A stretch of DNA of 64,000 bases. Source: Arenicellales bacterium (GTDB taxonomy: Bacteria > Pseudomonadota > Gammaproteobacteria > Arenicellales > JAHEKD01). Below the pieces are notes generated by a model that saw nothing but the letters and a program-made list of their open reading frames with translations, ran no database searches and had not been told where the DNA came from. The stretch spans positions 262,422 to 326,421 of the forward strand of contig JANQSD010000013.1 of the NCBI GenBank assembly GCA_028284225.1, read 5' to 3'. Positions 33,991 through 42,489 of this stretch are shown in pieces. The position numbers and the translations under genes were made by a program. Position 1 is the stretch's first letter; each line of letters opens with the position of its first letter.

Positions 33991-35631
33991 ATGAAAAAAT
34001 TATTCAGCTACTCAATTATTCTAATCATTGGTGTGGGTATAGGCGTTTTTGTCTATCCTCACCTAAACAATATGAACAACGGCACTGGTGCTGGCTCAAC
34101 GGCAGAGCAAGAGGCACAACCTCTTTATTGGGTGGCACCTATGGATCCCAATTATAGACGTGATCAACCCGGCAAATCGCCTATGGGAATGGATTTGATT
34201 CCTGTTTATGAAGAAGATGACGGTAGTGACAGTCCTGGCACGGTCCGAATTTCACCCGATGTGGTCAATAATATAGGAGTTAGAACTGCCCAGGTTGAAT
34301 GGTCTAAATTTGATAACACCATCAATACAGTCGGTTATGTGCAATATGATGAAAACCTCTTAGTACATATTCATCCACGTGTAGAAGGCTGGATTGAGAA
34401 ATTGCATGTGAAGGCAATTGGGGATCCGATCAACGCAGGAGACCCACTTTACGATATCTATTCACCCGCGCTGGTTAATGCACAAGAGGAATTAGTGCTT
34501 GCATTAAAACGGGGCAATTCAACGCTTATCAAGGCAGCACAAGAGCGATTGCGAGCGCTTCAAATCTCGACTGACACGATCGAAACACTAACTAAGTCAA
34601 GGCAACCTACACAGACAATTACTGTAACGGCACCGCGCTCAGGCGTAATAGATCAATTGAATGTTAGAGATGGATTTTTTGTCAAACCCACCACCAGCAT
34701 GATGTCTATTGGTGCACTGGATGAAGTTTGGGTGTTAGGTGAAATATTCGAACGCCAGATGATGAATGTTAAACCGGGTGATAAGGTTGTCATGCAAATT
34801 GATGCGTTACCAGGAAATGAATGGCAAGGGCAAGTTGACTATATTTACCCGACGCTGGACAGCCAAACTCGCACGGCCAAAATCAGAATGAGTTTCGAAA
34901 ATCCAGATAGATTGCTTAAACCGGATATGTTCGCAAATCTTTTAATCCAAAGCAGTGACGGTGAAGAATCATTGCAAATTCCAAAAGAAGCATTAATACG
35001 AACAGGAACTCAAGATCGTGTGGTATTGGCACTTGGAGACGGCAAATTCAAATCGATCAACGTCACACCGGGTCGAATCGGTTCAACAATGGTGGAGATT
35101 CTCGATGGTTTGGATGAGGCTGATCGAATTGTCACCTCAGCACAATTTATGCTGGACTCCGAGTCCAGCAAAACCTCTGACTTTAAGCGATTATATTATG
35201 GTGACAGAGAGGTAGCGCAACCTGAATCGGTATGGGTGGAGGCAAAAATAAATACCGTTAATCCTGATAGCCAGATAGTAAATATGGATCATCCGGCGAT
35301 AGATGAATGGCAATGGCCTCAAATGACAATGGACTTTGATATTGCGCAAAGTGTTGATATGCAACAGCTTAAAGAAGGAATGTCGTTACACGTTGAGATT
35401 AGTAAAACAAGTAATGGAGGCTACGAACTTTCTAGTATCCATGTTCCCGATCAAGGCCAAATGATGGACCATTCGAGGCATCAGGGCATGGATCATAGCC
35501 AACATCAAAATATGGATCATTCGGAGCATCAAGGTATGGATCACTCTCAACACCAGAGTATGAATCACGGTCAACATCAAACTAGCGTTGATGCCAAAAG
35601 CAACTCAGATGAGCAGGAGACATTGCAATGA
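33991..35631 (+). CDS. cusB: CusB-type membrane-fusion protein with fused CusF domain
   Basis: Periplasmic adaptor linking the RND pump and outer channel, 546 residues. After an N-terminal anchor helix comes a heavy-metal-binding module (Y-W-V-A-P-M-D-P to S-P-M-G-M-D-L-I-P), then lipoyl/hairpin/beta-barrel adaptor regions (T-V-T-A-P-R-S-G-V-I-D; D-S-Q-T-R-T-A-K-I-R-M). Near residues 408-482 a CusF-like copper chaperone is fused. Its ligand pattern M-D-H-P-A-I-D-E-W-Q-W-P-Q-M-T-M-D-F contains the His, Trp and two Met that bind Cu(I) in CusF. The tail is five M-D-H-S-x-H-Q-x repeats. The stop overlaps the cusA start (ATGA). Confidence 0.93.
   Translation: MKKLFSYSIILIIGVGIGVFVYPHLNNMNNGTGAGSTAEQEAQPLYWVAPMDPNYRRDQPGKSPMGMDLIPVYEEDDGSDSPGTVRISPDVVNNIGVRTAQVEWSKFDNTINTVGYVQYDENLLVHIHPRVEGWIEKLHVKAIGDPINAGDPLYDIYSPALVNAQEELVLALKRGNSTLIKAAQERLRALQISTDTIETLTKSRQPTQTITVTAPRSGVIDQLNVRDGFFVKPTTSMMSIGALDEVWVLGEIFERQMMNVKPGDKVVMQIDALPGNEWQGQVDYIYPTLDSQTRTAKIRMSFENPDRLLKPDMFANLLIQSSDGEESLQIPKEALIRTGTQDRVVLALGDGKFKSINVTPGRIGSTMVEILDGLDEADRIVTSAQFMLDSESSKTSDFKRLYYGDREVAQPESVWVEAKINTVNPDSQIVNMDHPAIDEWQWPQMTMDFDIAQSVDMQQLKEGMSLHVEISKTSNGGYELSSIHVPDQGQMMDHSRHQGMDHSQHQNMDHSEHQGMDHSQHQSMNHGQHQTSVDAKSNSDEQETLQ
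35464..35583 (+). repeat. Five 24-base tandem repeats encoding Met/His-rich octapeptides
   Basis: Five in-frame units start at 35464, 35488, 35512, 35536 and 35560. Each encodes an eight-residue block of the form M-D-H-S-x-H-Q-x, the last being M-N-H-G-Q-H-Q-T. Each unit supplies one Met and two His, a flexible copper- or silver-binding tail on the adaptor protein. Copies differ at synonymous and third residues, so the expansion is not extremely recent. Confidence 0.9.
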
Positions 35632-38600
35632 TTGAGGCGGTCATACGTTGGTCGATTCGAAATCGATTTTTTGTTTTGTTAGCGACGGTCATTTTAAGCG
35701 GGGTCGGATTATATTCACTCAAAAACACACCGGTTGATGCAATACCTGATTTATCTGATGTACAGGTAATCATAAAAACTCAATATCCGGGACAAGCACC
35801 ACAAGTCGTGGAGGACCAAGTGACATATCCTCTAACTACGGCCATGCTATCAGTGCCAGGCGCACAGACAGTGCGTGGTTTTTCATTTTTTGGTGATTCC
35901 TATGTATACATTATTTTTGATGATGACACAGATCCTTATTGGGCACGCAGCCGTGTACTGGAATATTTAAGCCAGGTTGCACCTAGCTTGCCAGCGAACG
36001 CCAGACCTCAACTTGGCCCGGATGCCACGGGTGTCGGATGGGTTTACATTTATGCTTTGGTCGATCGAACAGGTAACCACGACATCAGTCAACTAAGAAG
36101 TTTACAAGACTGGTTTTTAAAATATGAACTACAAACTGTACCTGGTGTGTCTGAAGTAGCCAGCGTTGGCGGCATGGTTAAACAATATCAAGTCAAGGTT
36201 GACCCTGAAAAATTACGTGCGTTTGGCATTCCCTTATCACATATTCAAATGTCAATTAAACGTGGAAACCAGGAAGTCGGTGCCTCTGTGGTCGAAATGG
36301 CCGAAGCAGAATACATGGTACGTTCATCCGGTTACATCAACAGTATTGAGTCACTTGAAGCAGTACCGTTAGGCATTGACGATAACGGTATTCCAATATT
36401 GCTCAAGGACGTAGCTGATATCGGTATCGGCCCCCAAATGCGTCGTGGTATTGCTGAGCTTAATGGTGAAGGAGAAACCGTTGGAGGTGTAATCGTCATG
36501 CGCTATGGTGAAAATGCGCAAAAGACGATTAATGGCGTAAAAGCAAAACTTGAAGATTTGAGAAAAGGCCTGCCACAAGGGGTCGAATTCGTCACGGTTT
36601 ATGACCGTTCTGGCTTAATAGAACGAGCGATAAATAATTTATGGCATAAATTATTGGAAGAGTTTATCGTCGTTGCATTGGTCTGCATGTTATTTCTATT
36701 CCATATTCGTTCGTCTCTTGTGGCCATTATCAGTTTACCTATCGGTATCTTGGCTGCATTTATTGTGATGTACCTGCAGGGCATCAACGCAAACATAATG
36801 TCACTGGGTGGCATTGCAATTGCGATTGGCGCCATGATCGATGGTGCAATCGTCATGATAGAGAATATGCACAAGCACATGGAGCGAACGAAATTAACGA
36901 ATGAAAATCGTTGGCAGATAGTTGCAAACTCGGCCAGTGAGGTAGGGCCTGCTTTATTCTTTAGTCTATTAATTATAACCGTTAGTTTTCTGCCTGTATT
37001 TACGCTTGAGGCTCAAGAGGGACGAATGTTTTCGCCTCTGGCTTATACAAAAACTTATGCAATGGCGGCCGCTGCGGCACTTGCAGTGACACTTGTTCCG
37101 ATACTAATGGGTTATTTTATTCGTGGCCGAATTCTTCCAGAACATAAAAACCCTATTAACCGATTATTAACAGCGCTTTATATGCCGGTGCTTAAAGTAA
37201 TCCTGCGATTCCCAAAGATTGCCATTTTATGCGCTGTGCTGATCGCAATAGTAGGATTCTGGCCGGTAAATAAAATTGGCTCGGAGTTTATTCCACCATT
37301 GGACGAAGGCGATTTAATGTATATGCCGACCACTTACCCCGGAATTTCAATCGGTAAAGCACGTGAATTATTGCAACAAACCGACAAACTAATCCGCACT
37401 GTTCCGGAAGTAGATGAAGTGTTCGGAAAAATTGGGCGAGCTGAAACGGCCACCGACCCGGCTCCTTTAACCATGATTGAAACATTCATCCAACTCAAAC
37501 CTCGGGACCAATGGCGTGCAGGAATGACAACGGATGAGCTCAAACAAGAATTGGATAAGTTAGTCAGCATCCCCGGGTTGACCAATGCCTGGGTCATGCC
37601 CATTAAAACCCGAATAGACATGCTTGCAACAGGCATTAAAACCCCTGTGGGCATTAAAGTTGCGGGGCCGGATCTTGGAGAAATACAAAAGATTGGACAA
37701 CAATTAGAAACGATTCTTAATGATGTTCCGGGAACGGCTTCTGTTTATTCAGAGCGCGTGGCCGGCGGTCGATACATCAAAGTTGATATAAAGCGGGATA
37801 AAGCAGCGCGCTATGGACTTAATATTGCCGATATACAACGAATTGTAGCGACTGCTATTGGCGGTATTAATGTCACAACGAGTATCGAGGGATTAGAGCG
37901 ATACCCGGTAAACCTTCGATACCCGCAAGATTATCGTGATTCACCAGAGCAGCTTTCTAACCTTCCGATTGTGACACCTTCCGGCCAACGAATTTCCCTG
38001 GCGGATGTGGCTGAAGTGTTTATTGAAGATGGTCCTCCGGGCATTAAAAGCGAAAATGCCCGTATTAACGGCTGGACATTTGTAGATATCGAAAATGTTG
38101 ATATTGGAAGCTATGTCAAACAGGCGCAACAAGCTGTCAGGGATGAATTGGAGCTGTTGCCAGGCTATTCAATCAACTGGTCAGGCCAATATGAGTACAT
38201 GCTACGCGCAAAAGAAAAATTGAATTACGTTGTACCACTGACCTTGGCCATCATTGTTGTGTTGTTATTTATGAATTTCAAAAGTTTTGCTGAGGTTGCC
38301 ATCATCATGGGAACACTGCCTTTTGCTATGGTCGGAAGTATATGGCTGATGTATTTGTTGGAATATAACTTTTCTGTTGCTGTAGGCGTTGGATTTATCG
38401 CATTGGCAGGCGTAGCGGTGGAGATAGGCGTTATCATGCTGGTCTACCTTAATCAGGCTTACATGAGATTGAAGCAGAACTGTACTGAAAATAATAAAGC
38501 TCCAAGTCTGGATGATTTACAAAATGCTGTCTTAGAAGGAGCGGGAATGAGGGTACGTCCAGTGATGATGACAGCAGCAGCCATTATCGGGGGATTACTT

Positions 38601-38801
38601 CCCATTTTATTCGCAACAGGTACAGGTTCAGAAGTCATGAGTCGTATAGCTGCACCCATGGTAGGAGGGATGATTAGTGCAGTGATACTTACCCTATTGA
38701 TCTTACCTGCAGTTTACATGTTATGGCGTCGTAAACAACTAGTCAGTTCAATATCAACAGAATCAACTCAAACGGAGAAATTAAATGAAGCTCTTGTTTA
38801 A
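35628..38801 (+). CDS. cusA: Heavy-metal RND efflux pump, CusA type
   Basis: Inner-membrane proton-driven RND pump, 1057 residues with twelve predicted helices and two periplasmic loops. The N-terminal I-R-W-S-I-R-N-R-F-F-V-L-L-A and the TM4 motif G-A-M-I-D-G-A-I-V-M-I-E-N are the pattern of the monovalent-cation (Cu/Ag) subgroup. The divalent CzcA group has D-F-G-x-I-V-D-G instead. R-I-D-M-L-A-T-G-I-K in the periplasmic cleft includes a Met expected of Cu pumps. The start overlaps the cusB stop, and the stop lies 17 bases inside the next gene, so the exporter genes are translationally coupled. Substrate Cu(I)/Ag(I) by family and context. Confidence 0.94.
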   Translation: MIEAVIRWSIRNRFFVLLATVILSGVGLYSLKNTPVDAIPDLSDVQVIIKTQYPGQAPQVVEDQVTYPLTTAMLSVPGAQTVRGFSFFGDSYVYIIFDDDTDPYWARSRVLEYLSQVAPSLPANARPQLGPDATGVGWVYIYALVDRTGNHDISQLRSLQDWFLKYELQTVPGVSEVASVGGMVKQYQVKVDPEKLRAFGIPLSHIQMSIKRGNQEVGASVVEMAEAEYMVRSSGYINSIESLEAVPLGIDDNGIPILLKDVADIGIGPQMRRGIAELNGEGETVGGVIVMRYGENAQKTINGVKAKLEDLRKGLPQGVEFVTVYDRSGLIERAINNLWHKLLEEFIVVALVCMLFLFHIRSSLVAIISLPIGILAAFIVMYLQGINANIMSLGGIAIAIGAMIDGAIVMIENMHKHMERTKLTNENRWQIVANSASEVGPALFFSLLIITVSFLPVFTLEAQEGRMFSPLAYTKTYAMAAAAALAVTLVPILMGYFIRGRILPEHKNPINRLLTALYMPVLKVILRFPKIAILCAVLIAIVGFWPVNKIGSEFIPPLDEGDLMYMPTTYPGISIGKARELLQQTDKLIRTVPEVDEVFGKIGRAETATDPAPLTMIETFIQLKPRDQWRAGMTTDELKQELDKLVSIPGLTNAWVMPIKTRIDMLATGIKTPVGIKVAGPDLGEIQKIGQQLETILNDVPGTASVYSERVAGGRYIKVDIKRDKAARYGLNIADIQRIVATAIGGINVTTSIEGLERYPVNLRYPQDYRDSPEQLSNLPIVTPSGQRISLADVAEVFIEDGPPGIKSENARINGWTFVDIENVDIGSYVKQAQQAVRDELELLPGYSINWSGQYEYMLRAKEKLNYVVPLTLAIIVVLLFMNFKSFAEVAIIMGTLPFAMVGSIWLMYLLEYNFSVAVGVGFIALAGVAVEIGVIMLVYLNQAYMRLKQNCTENNKAPSLDDLQNAVLEGAGMRVRPVMMTAAAIIGGLLPILFATGTGSEVMSRIAAPMVGGMISAVILTLLILPAVYMLWRRKQLVSSISTESTQTEKLNEALV

Positions 38802-39318
38802 AATTATTTTGCTCACCCTTTCTGTATCAGCTTGTGCAGCAGGCACTGATGATCATTCCCACGATCATGAACATGATCACGGTGAAGCAAAACACGACAC
38901 TGATCACCATGGTTATGTGTTTGGTGAGGAAGGTAACTCAGAGAATGCTGATCGGACGATTGAAATTATCATGACCGATAATAAGTATGATTTACCTGCA
39001 CTTGAGACTAAGGCAGGAGAAACCATCCGCTTCAAAATTAAAAATGAAGGCCAACAAATCCATGAGTTCACTATTGCCACAACGGATATGCATATCCAGC
39101 ACCAGGATGAGATGCTAAATCATATCAGTTCGGGTCATATGAGCATGACAGATAAAGGTCATGGTGGCGATCACGATCATGCCAATAGTCTACTGCTTAA
39201 CCCTGGTGAAGCAGGAGAACTAACCTGGACATTTGCCAAATCAGATGACTTAGAATTTGCCTGCAATGTGCCGGGGCATTACCAGTCAGGCATGGTTGGT
39301 AGCATCAAAGTACTCTGA
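38785..39318 (+). CDS. His-rich cupredoxin lipoprotein
   Basis: A 177-residue envelope copper protein. The signal peptide ends V-S-A-C, a lipobox, near residue 17. Next comes a His/Asp-rich loop (D-D-H-S-H-D-H-E-H-D-H) suited to loose metal capture. A cupredoxin domain follows with type 1 copper ligands His (Q-I-H-E-F-T-I), Cys, His and Met (F-A-C-N-V-P-G-H-Y-Q-S-G-M). A second His/Met-rich insert (H-I-S-S-G-H-M-S-M and H-G-G-D-H-D-H) sits in the middle of the fold. The start overlaps cusA. Likely role is periplasmic copper shuttling or electron transfer. Confidence 0.9.
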   Translation: MKLLFKIILLTLSVSACAAGTDDHSHDHEHDHGEAKHDTDHHGYVFGEEGNSENADRTIEIIMTDNKYDLPALETKAGETIRFKIKNEGQQIHEFTIATTDMHIQHQDEMLNHISSGHMSMTDKGHGGDHDHANSLLLNPGEAGELTWTFAKSDDLEFACNVPGHYQSGMVGSIKVL

Positions 39319-39346
39319 GAATTATTGGTTTAAGAATAGTATTACT

Positions 39347-40498
39347 GTGGATTTTCTAGCTTGGCATAGTTGGAGTCATACGATTACGTCGAAGTTTTTT
39401 GACCATGATCATTTATGGTTGCATCTGATTGTGCATGTAGTACTGGTCATGATGCCGGCACTTTTCCTGGGTATATTTATTTGGTCATTGTATCGGTTAT
39501 ATATTGCTTACATCGTTCACTCGTCCAGGCGACTGCAAACAGCCGGTGACCCAACATTACCTCTTATTCCTAATAGTCTGTTTAGATTTATAACCCAGTA
39601 TTCTTCGAGAAAACAGCTCTTGTTGAGTTTAGCTGCATTGCTAACGTTACCAATTACTTATGCGAGTCTCGAGTTGCCTAAACAAATTATCAACAACGCT
39701 ATCAGTACAGATAATTTCTCATCGTATCAATTTTTCATTCCTTTAAACCAAATAGACTACTTGTTGCTTTTATGCGGCTTTTATTTAATTGTTTTACTCC
39801 TTAACAGTCTGATTAAGTTTTTGCTGAATTATTACAAAGGTAGTGTGGCTGAATTTTTGACCCGACGTTTACGCATGTATGCCTTCAAAAAACATCGTGA
39901 ATCGAAGGATTCCGATCAAAATCTAATTCCCGTCATCATCCAGGAGGTTGAGCCTGTTTGTGGGTTTTCAGGTGATTCATTTACAGTGCCCCTCTTACAG
40001 GGCGGTACAGTAGTGACTATCATTATATTCATGATGGTGCAAAATCCCATTCTAGGGGCTGCTGCGATTACACTGCTTCCTATACAGATTTTAATTATTC
40101 CAAGATTTCAGCGGAAAATTAATAAATTGGTTAGACAACGTGTACTCACTATGCGTGAATTGTCGAATAAACTTGATTCAAATAAAAAAACAAAATCTGT
40201 AGAAACGCAAGTATTCAGCCAGCTATTTAACAACTTACATAGTCTTCGTATGAGGATTTACAAAATCAAATATCTGATGAAATCATTGAATAACTTCATC
40301 ATGAATTTGACGCCGTTTTTCTTTTTTACCATTGGTGGTTATCTGGTTATAGAGAATAAATTAACGCTGGGCGCTCTGGTTGCATCACTAACTTCATACA
40401 AAGATCTTGCCGGATCTATCCGCGAGCTGTTCACCCATTATCAAGCTCTGCAGGATTCAAAAACTCGCTACCATGAAATCTACACATTTTTACACTAG
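39347..40498 (+). CDS. ABC-exporter transmembrane domain without ATPase
   Basis: A 383-residue membrane protein matching the ABC exporter membrane domain. It has an N-terminal helix after an His/Trp/Asp segment (L-A-W-H-S-W-S-H and F-F-D-H-D-H-L-W-L-H), a further set of hydrophobic helices, and the coupling-helix-like stretch L-T-R-R-L-R-M-Y-A-F. It ends Y-Q-A-L-Q-D-S-K-T-R-Y-H-E-I-Y, the linker after which the ATPase normally begins, and then stops. No Walker motif follows in the 158 bases before the next gene. The GTG at 39347 is the likely start; an upstream TTG at 39257 would overlap the cupredoxin. Either a stand-alone half or a truncated gene; a metal-related role is inferred only from position. 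Confidence 0.72.
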   Translation: MDFLAWHSWSHTITSKFFDHDHLWLHLIVHVVLVMMPALFLGIFIWSLYRLYIAYIVHSSRRLQTAGDPTLPLIPNSLFRFITQYSSRKQLLLSLAALLTLPITYASLELPKQIINNAISTDNFSSYQFFIPLNQIDYLLLLCGFYLIVLLLNSLIKFLLNYYKGSVAEFLTRRLRMYAFKKHRESKDSDQNLIPVIIQEVEPVCGFSGDSFTVPLLQGGTVVTIIIFMMVQNPILGAAAITLLPIQILIIPRFQRKINKLVRQRVLTMRELSNKLDSNKKTKSVETQVFSQLFNNLHSLRMRIYKIKYLMKSLNNFIMNLTPFFFFTIGGYLVIENKLTLGALVASLTSYKDLAGSIRELFTHYQALQDSKTRYHEIYTFLH

Positions 40499-40656
40499 CT
40501 TAAACGTCAATTTGTAAGTGAGAACGTTTAACAAAATAACTGAAGTGTAAAGGGTTGTGTATGATTAATCTGGAAATATACGGTTCATAAGCAGAATCAA
40601 ATTTATTGAAAGTCACGTTCATAACACCCAGGTTAGTACTCGACTAAGATATTTAG

Positions 40657-41532
40657 TTAAACATTGGCGGGCTTGTGGACAGCAACCCCAATCATTACAA
40701 GTAATATACCCGTGATATCTTGAAGCGATGGAATTTGTGCTAAAACGATAACCGCGATGATTGTGGCAGTGGCTGGTAATAATGCCAGCAACAATGCGAA
40801 TGATGAACGTGGCAATCGTGACATCGCCATCTGATCACAAATATAGGGAATGACTGAAGAACATATACCGACGCCAATCCCCGCCAGTACCAAATTTAAA
40901 ACTCCAAATGCCTCTAAAGCCTGAATAAATCCAATCGGCATGAGCATGATGAATGCAATCATCATTGCAGCACCAAGACGTTCGACGCCACCACTGGCTC
41001 CTCTTTCAGCAACCTTATGACCAAGAATAATATATCCGGCGAACAATGCCGCATTGAGTGCTGCCCAGAATAATCCTATTAAGTCTGTAGACCATTTCAC
41101 ATCGATTAAAAGGAAAACACCAACAACTGCTAAGAGTAGCGCAAGAAAATTTCTACCTGTGCGCAATCCGTAGAGTGCAATACCAATCGTGCCGATGAAC
41201 TCCATTGCTGCGACTAAGCTCATAGGTAATCGGTCTAAGGCAAGATAAAATGAGGTGTTCATGATCGCTAGGCAAACTCCCAAACCGATCAAGAGCATTC
41301 TGGTTTTTCGATCAGCTTGCCGAAATGTGACCCAGGGTTTGGTAAAAGGCGCGAATATCAATGCTGCTGATGCAATGCGAAACCAAGCCACACCTAGTAC
41401 GCCTATCGAGGGGAAAAGGAGAACCGCAAAGGCAGGGCCGAGATAGTGGAAAATTGCACTAACAACAAACCAGGCATGCGGCGGTACTGAATTAGCAGCT
41501 TTATTAAAAGATACTTTTTTCGTGTCCTTAAT
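40657..41532 (-). CDS. EamA-family exporter (RhtA-like), start codon problem
   Basis: Inner-membrane drug/metabolite exporter with about ten helices; similarity to RhtA-type amino-acid exporters. The conserved family N-terminus P-P-H-A-W-F-V-V-S-A-I-F-H-Y-L-G-P-A is fully encoded. Yet no ATG, GTG or TTG lies upstream of it in frame: the frame opens after TAG at 41533-41535 with ATT, and the first standard start is a GTG at 41389-41391 inside helix 1. A good AAGGA ribosome site ends about ten bases before GTA at 41514, where a start would be expected. The gene may use a rare start, or its start codon may be mutated. It is divergent from an Lrp-type regulator. Confidence 0.72.
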   Translation of the reverse strand: MKDTKKVSFNKAANSVPPHAWFVVSAIFHYLGPAFAVLLFPSIGVLGVAWFRIASAALIFAPFTKPWVTFRQADRKTRMLLIGLGVCLAIMNTSFYLALDRLPMSLVAAMEFIGTIGIALYGLRTGRNFLALLLAVVGVFLLIDVKWSTDLIGLFWAALNAALFAGYIILGHKVAERGASGGVERLGAAMMIAFIMLMPIGFIQALEAFGVLNLVLAGIGVGICSSVIPYICDQMAMSRLPRSSFALLLALLPATATIIAVIVLAQIPSLQDITGILLVMIGVAVHKPANV

Positions 41533-41638
41533 CTAAAAATAAAGAAATGAACATTCATTATGAAGGCATTTATGATTTTTATACATGCTTACTACATGCT
41601 ATATTTTAGATAATTCCTTATTTATTAAATAATATTGT

Positions 41639-42112
41639 ATGAAACGCCTTAAATATGTAAAAGGCAAAATTGATAAAGTCGATCAAAAGATCTTAAATGC
41701 TTTGATAGAAAATTCCCGAATCAGTAACACTGATTTAGCTAGATTAGTAGGGCTGTCGGCACCAAGCGTCAATGAACGTATTAAACGAATGGAGGAGGCT
41801 GGGGTAATAAATGGCTTCACGATCAGTGTAAATCCAGAAGCTATAGGGCTACCTTTATCAGTATGGCTTCGCATTAAACCAGTACCTGGCAAACATAATC
41901 GTGTTACAGAAATATTAAAAAAGATACCACAAATTGTTGAGTGCGATCGTGTTACCGGTGAAGACTGCTTCATTGCTAAGGCGCACGTTGAATCACCTAT
42001 AGAACTGGAAAAAATGATTGACACTATTATTCCTCATGCAATGACCAACACATCACTTATTCAATCCTCTCCAGTAGAGCTTCGATTGCCTCAATTCAAT
42101 TTCAATCGGTAA
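41639..42112 (+). CDS. Lrp/AsnC-family transcriptional regulator
   Basis: A 157-residue regulator. The N-terminal helix-turn-helix (V-D-Q-K-I-L-N-A-L-I-E-N-S-R-I-S to S-A-P-S-V-N-E-R-I-K-R-M-E) fits the Lrp/AsnC family. The C-terminal RAM domain senses amino acids (about 75-150; V-T-G-E-D-C-F-I-A-K). It is divergent from the EamA exporter, the classic arrangement in which an Lrp-type protein controls an amino-acid exporter. The intergenic region is AT-rich, with TATATT at 41600-41605 as a possible -10 and a CATGC repeat nearby. Confidence 0.92.
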   Translation: MKRLKYVKGKIDKVDQKILNALIENSRISNTDLARLVGLSAPSVNERIKRMEEAGVINGFTISVNPEAIGLPLSVWLRIKPVPGKHNRVTEILKKIPQIVECDRVTGEDCFIAKAHVESPIELEKMIDTIIPHAMTNTSLIQSSPVELRLPQFNFNR

Positions 42113-42359
42113 ATGACAGCTTTGGATATAACTGAGATAAATAGTACTAGAATTCAATAGGTAGATGGTTTATAAGGTTCTTTGGTCCGGGTTCTCAATA
42201 CACCCATTTGAACAGGTTCTTTAGCTAAGTTTATTGCTAATATTCCTGATCGTTCCTTCACACCCAGTCCATTTTATTTTGTATGGGATGCTGGCTTGTC
42301 CTGGCTACTGCCACGTCTCATTCTGGCAAAGTACTAAACTTGATAACCAAATTTGAAAG

Positions 42360-42386
42360 TGTCCGAAATTATCAATAGGTTGTCCG
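42360..42386 (+). promoter_or_regulatory. TGTCCG direct repeat, candidate AraC-type operator
   Basis: TGTCCG occurs at 42360-42365 and again at 42381-42386, a 21-base period equal to two helical turns. This is the layout expected for two half-sites bound head-to-tail by an AraC-family activator. An AraC-family gene is encoded downstream at 46003-47007, facing this unit. The site is about 105 bases before the aldehyde dehydrogenase start. No clear -10/-35 pair is visible, as expected for an activator-dependent promoter. Confidence 0.4.
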
Positions 42387-42432
42387 TGATCGACATGTAA
42401 GGGCAATCGATTTCCTGTCAAACTGCAATCAT

Positions 42433-42457
42433 ATTCTGAGCAACAGTTACTCAGAAT
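42433..42457. promoter_or_regulatory. Perfect 8-base inverted repeat upstream of aldehyde dehydrogenase
   Basis: ATTCTGAG at 42433-42440 and CTCAGAAT at 42450-42457 form a perfect dyad around a nine-base centre, ending 21 bases before the ribosome site. It could be a repressor operator or a leader-RNA hairpin. It is too far from any T-tract to be a convincing terminator. Confidence 0.4.
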
Positions 42458-42489
42458 CATGAGCAAACCTAAATCCATAGGAGATCAAC

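Larger units (their letters stand above)
42113..42489. other. 377-base intergenic region with repeat elements
   Basis: No gene is supported here. The left part (42113-42350) shows only unremarkable mixed sequence with several in-frame stops. The right part carries the TGTCCG direct repeat at 42360-42386 and the inverted repeat at 42433-42457, both listed separately. It ends with AGGAG at 42479-42483, the ribosome site for the TTG start of the aldehyde dehydrogenase. Confidence 0.6.

Noticed and set aside
35464..35583. Regular 24-base repeats could be taken for a CRISPR-like array
   Set aside because: The repeats are contiguous with no spacers and encode an in-frame Met/His octapeptide tail.
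40499..40656. Remnant ATPase after the ABC membrane domain
   Set aside because: No Walker A, signature or Walker B motif is readable in any frame of this gap.
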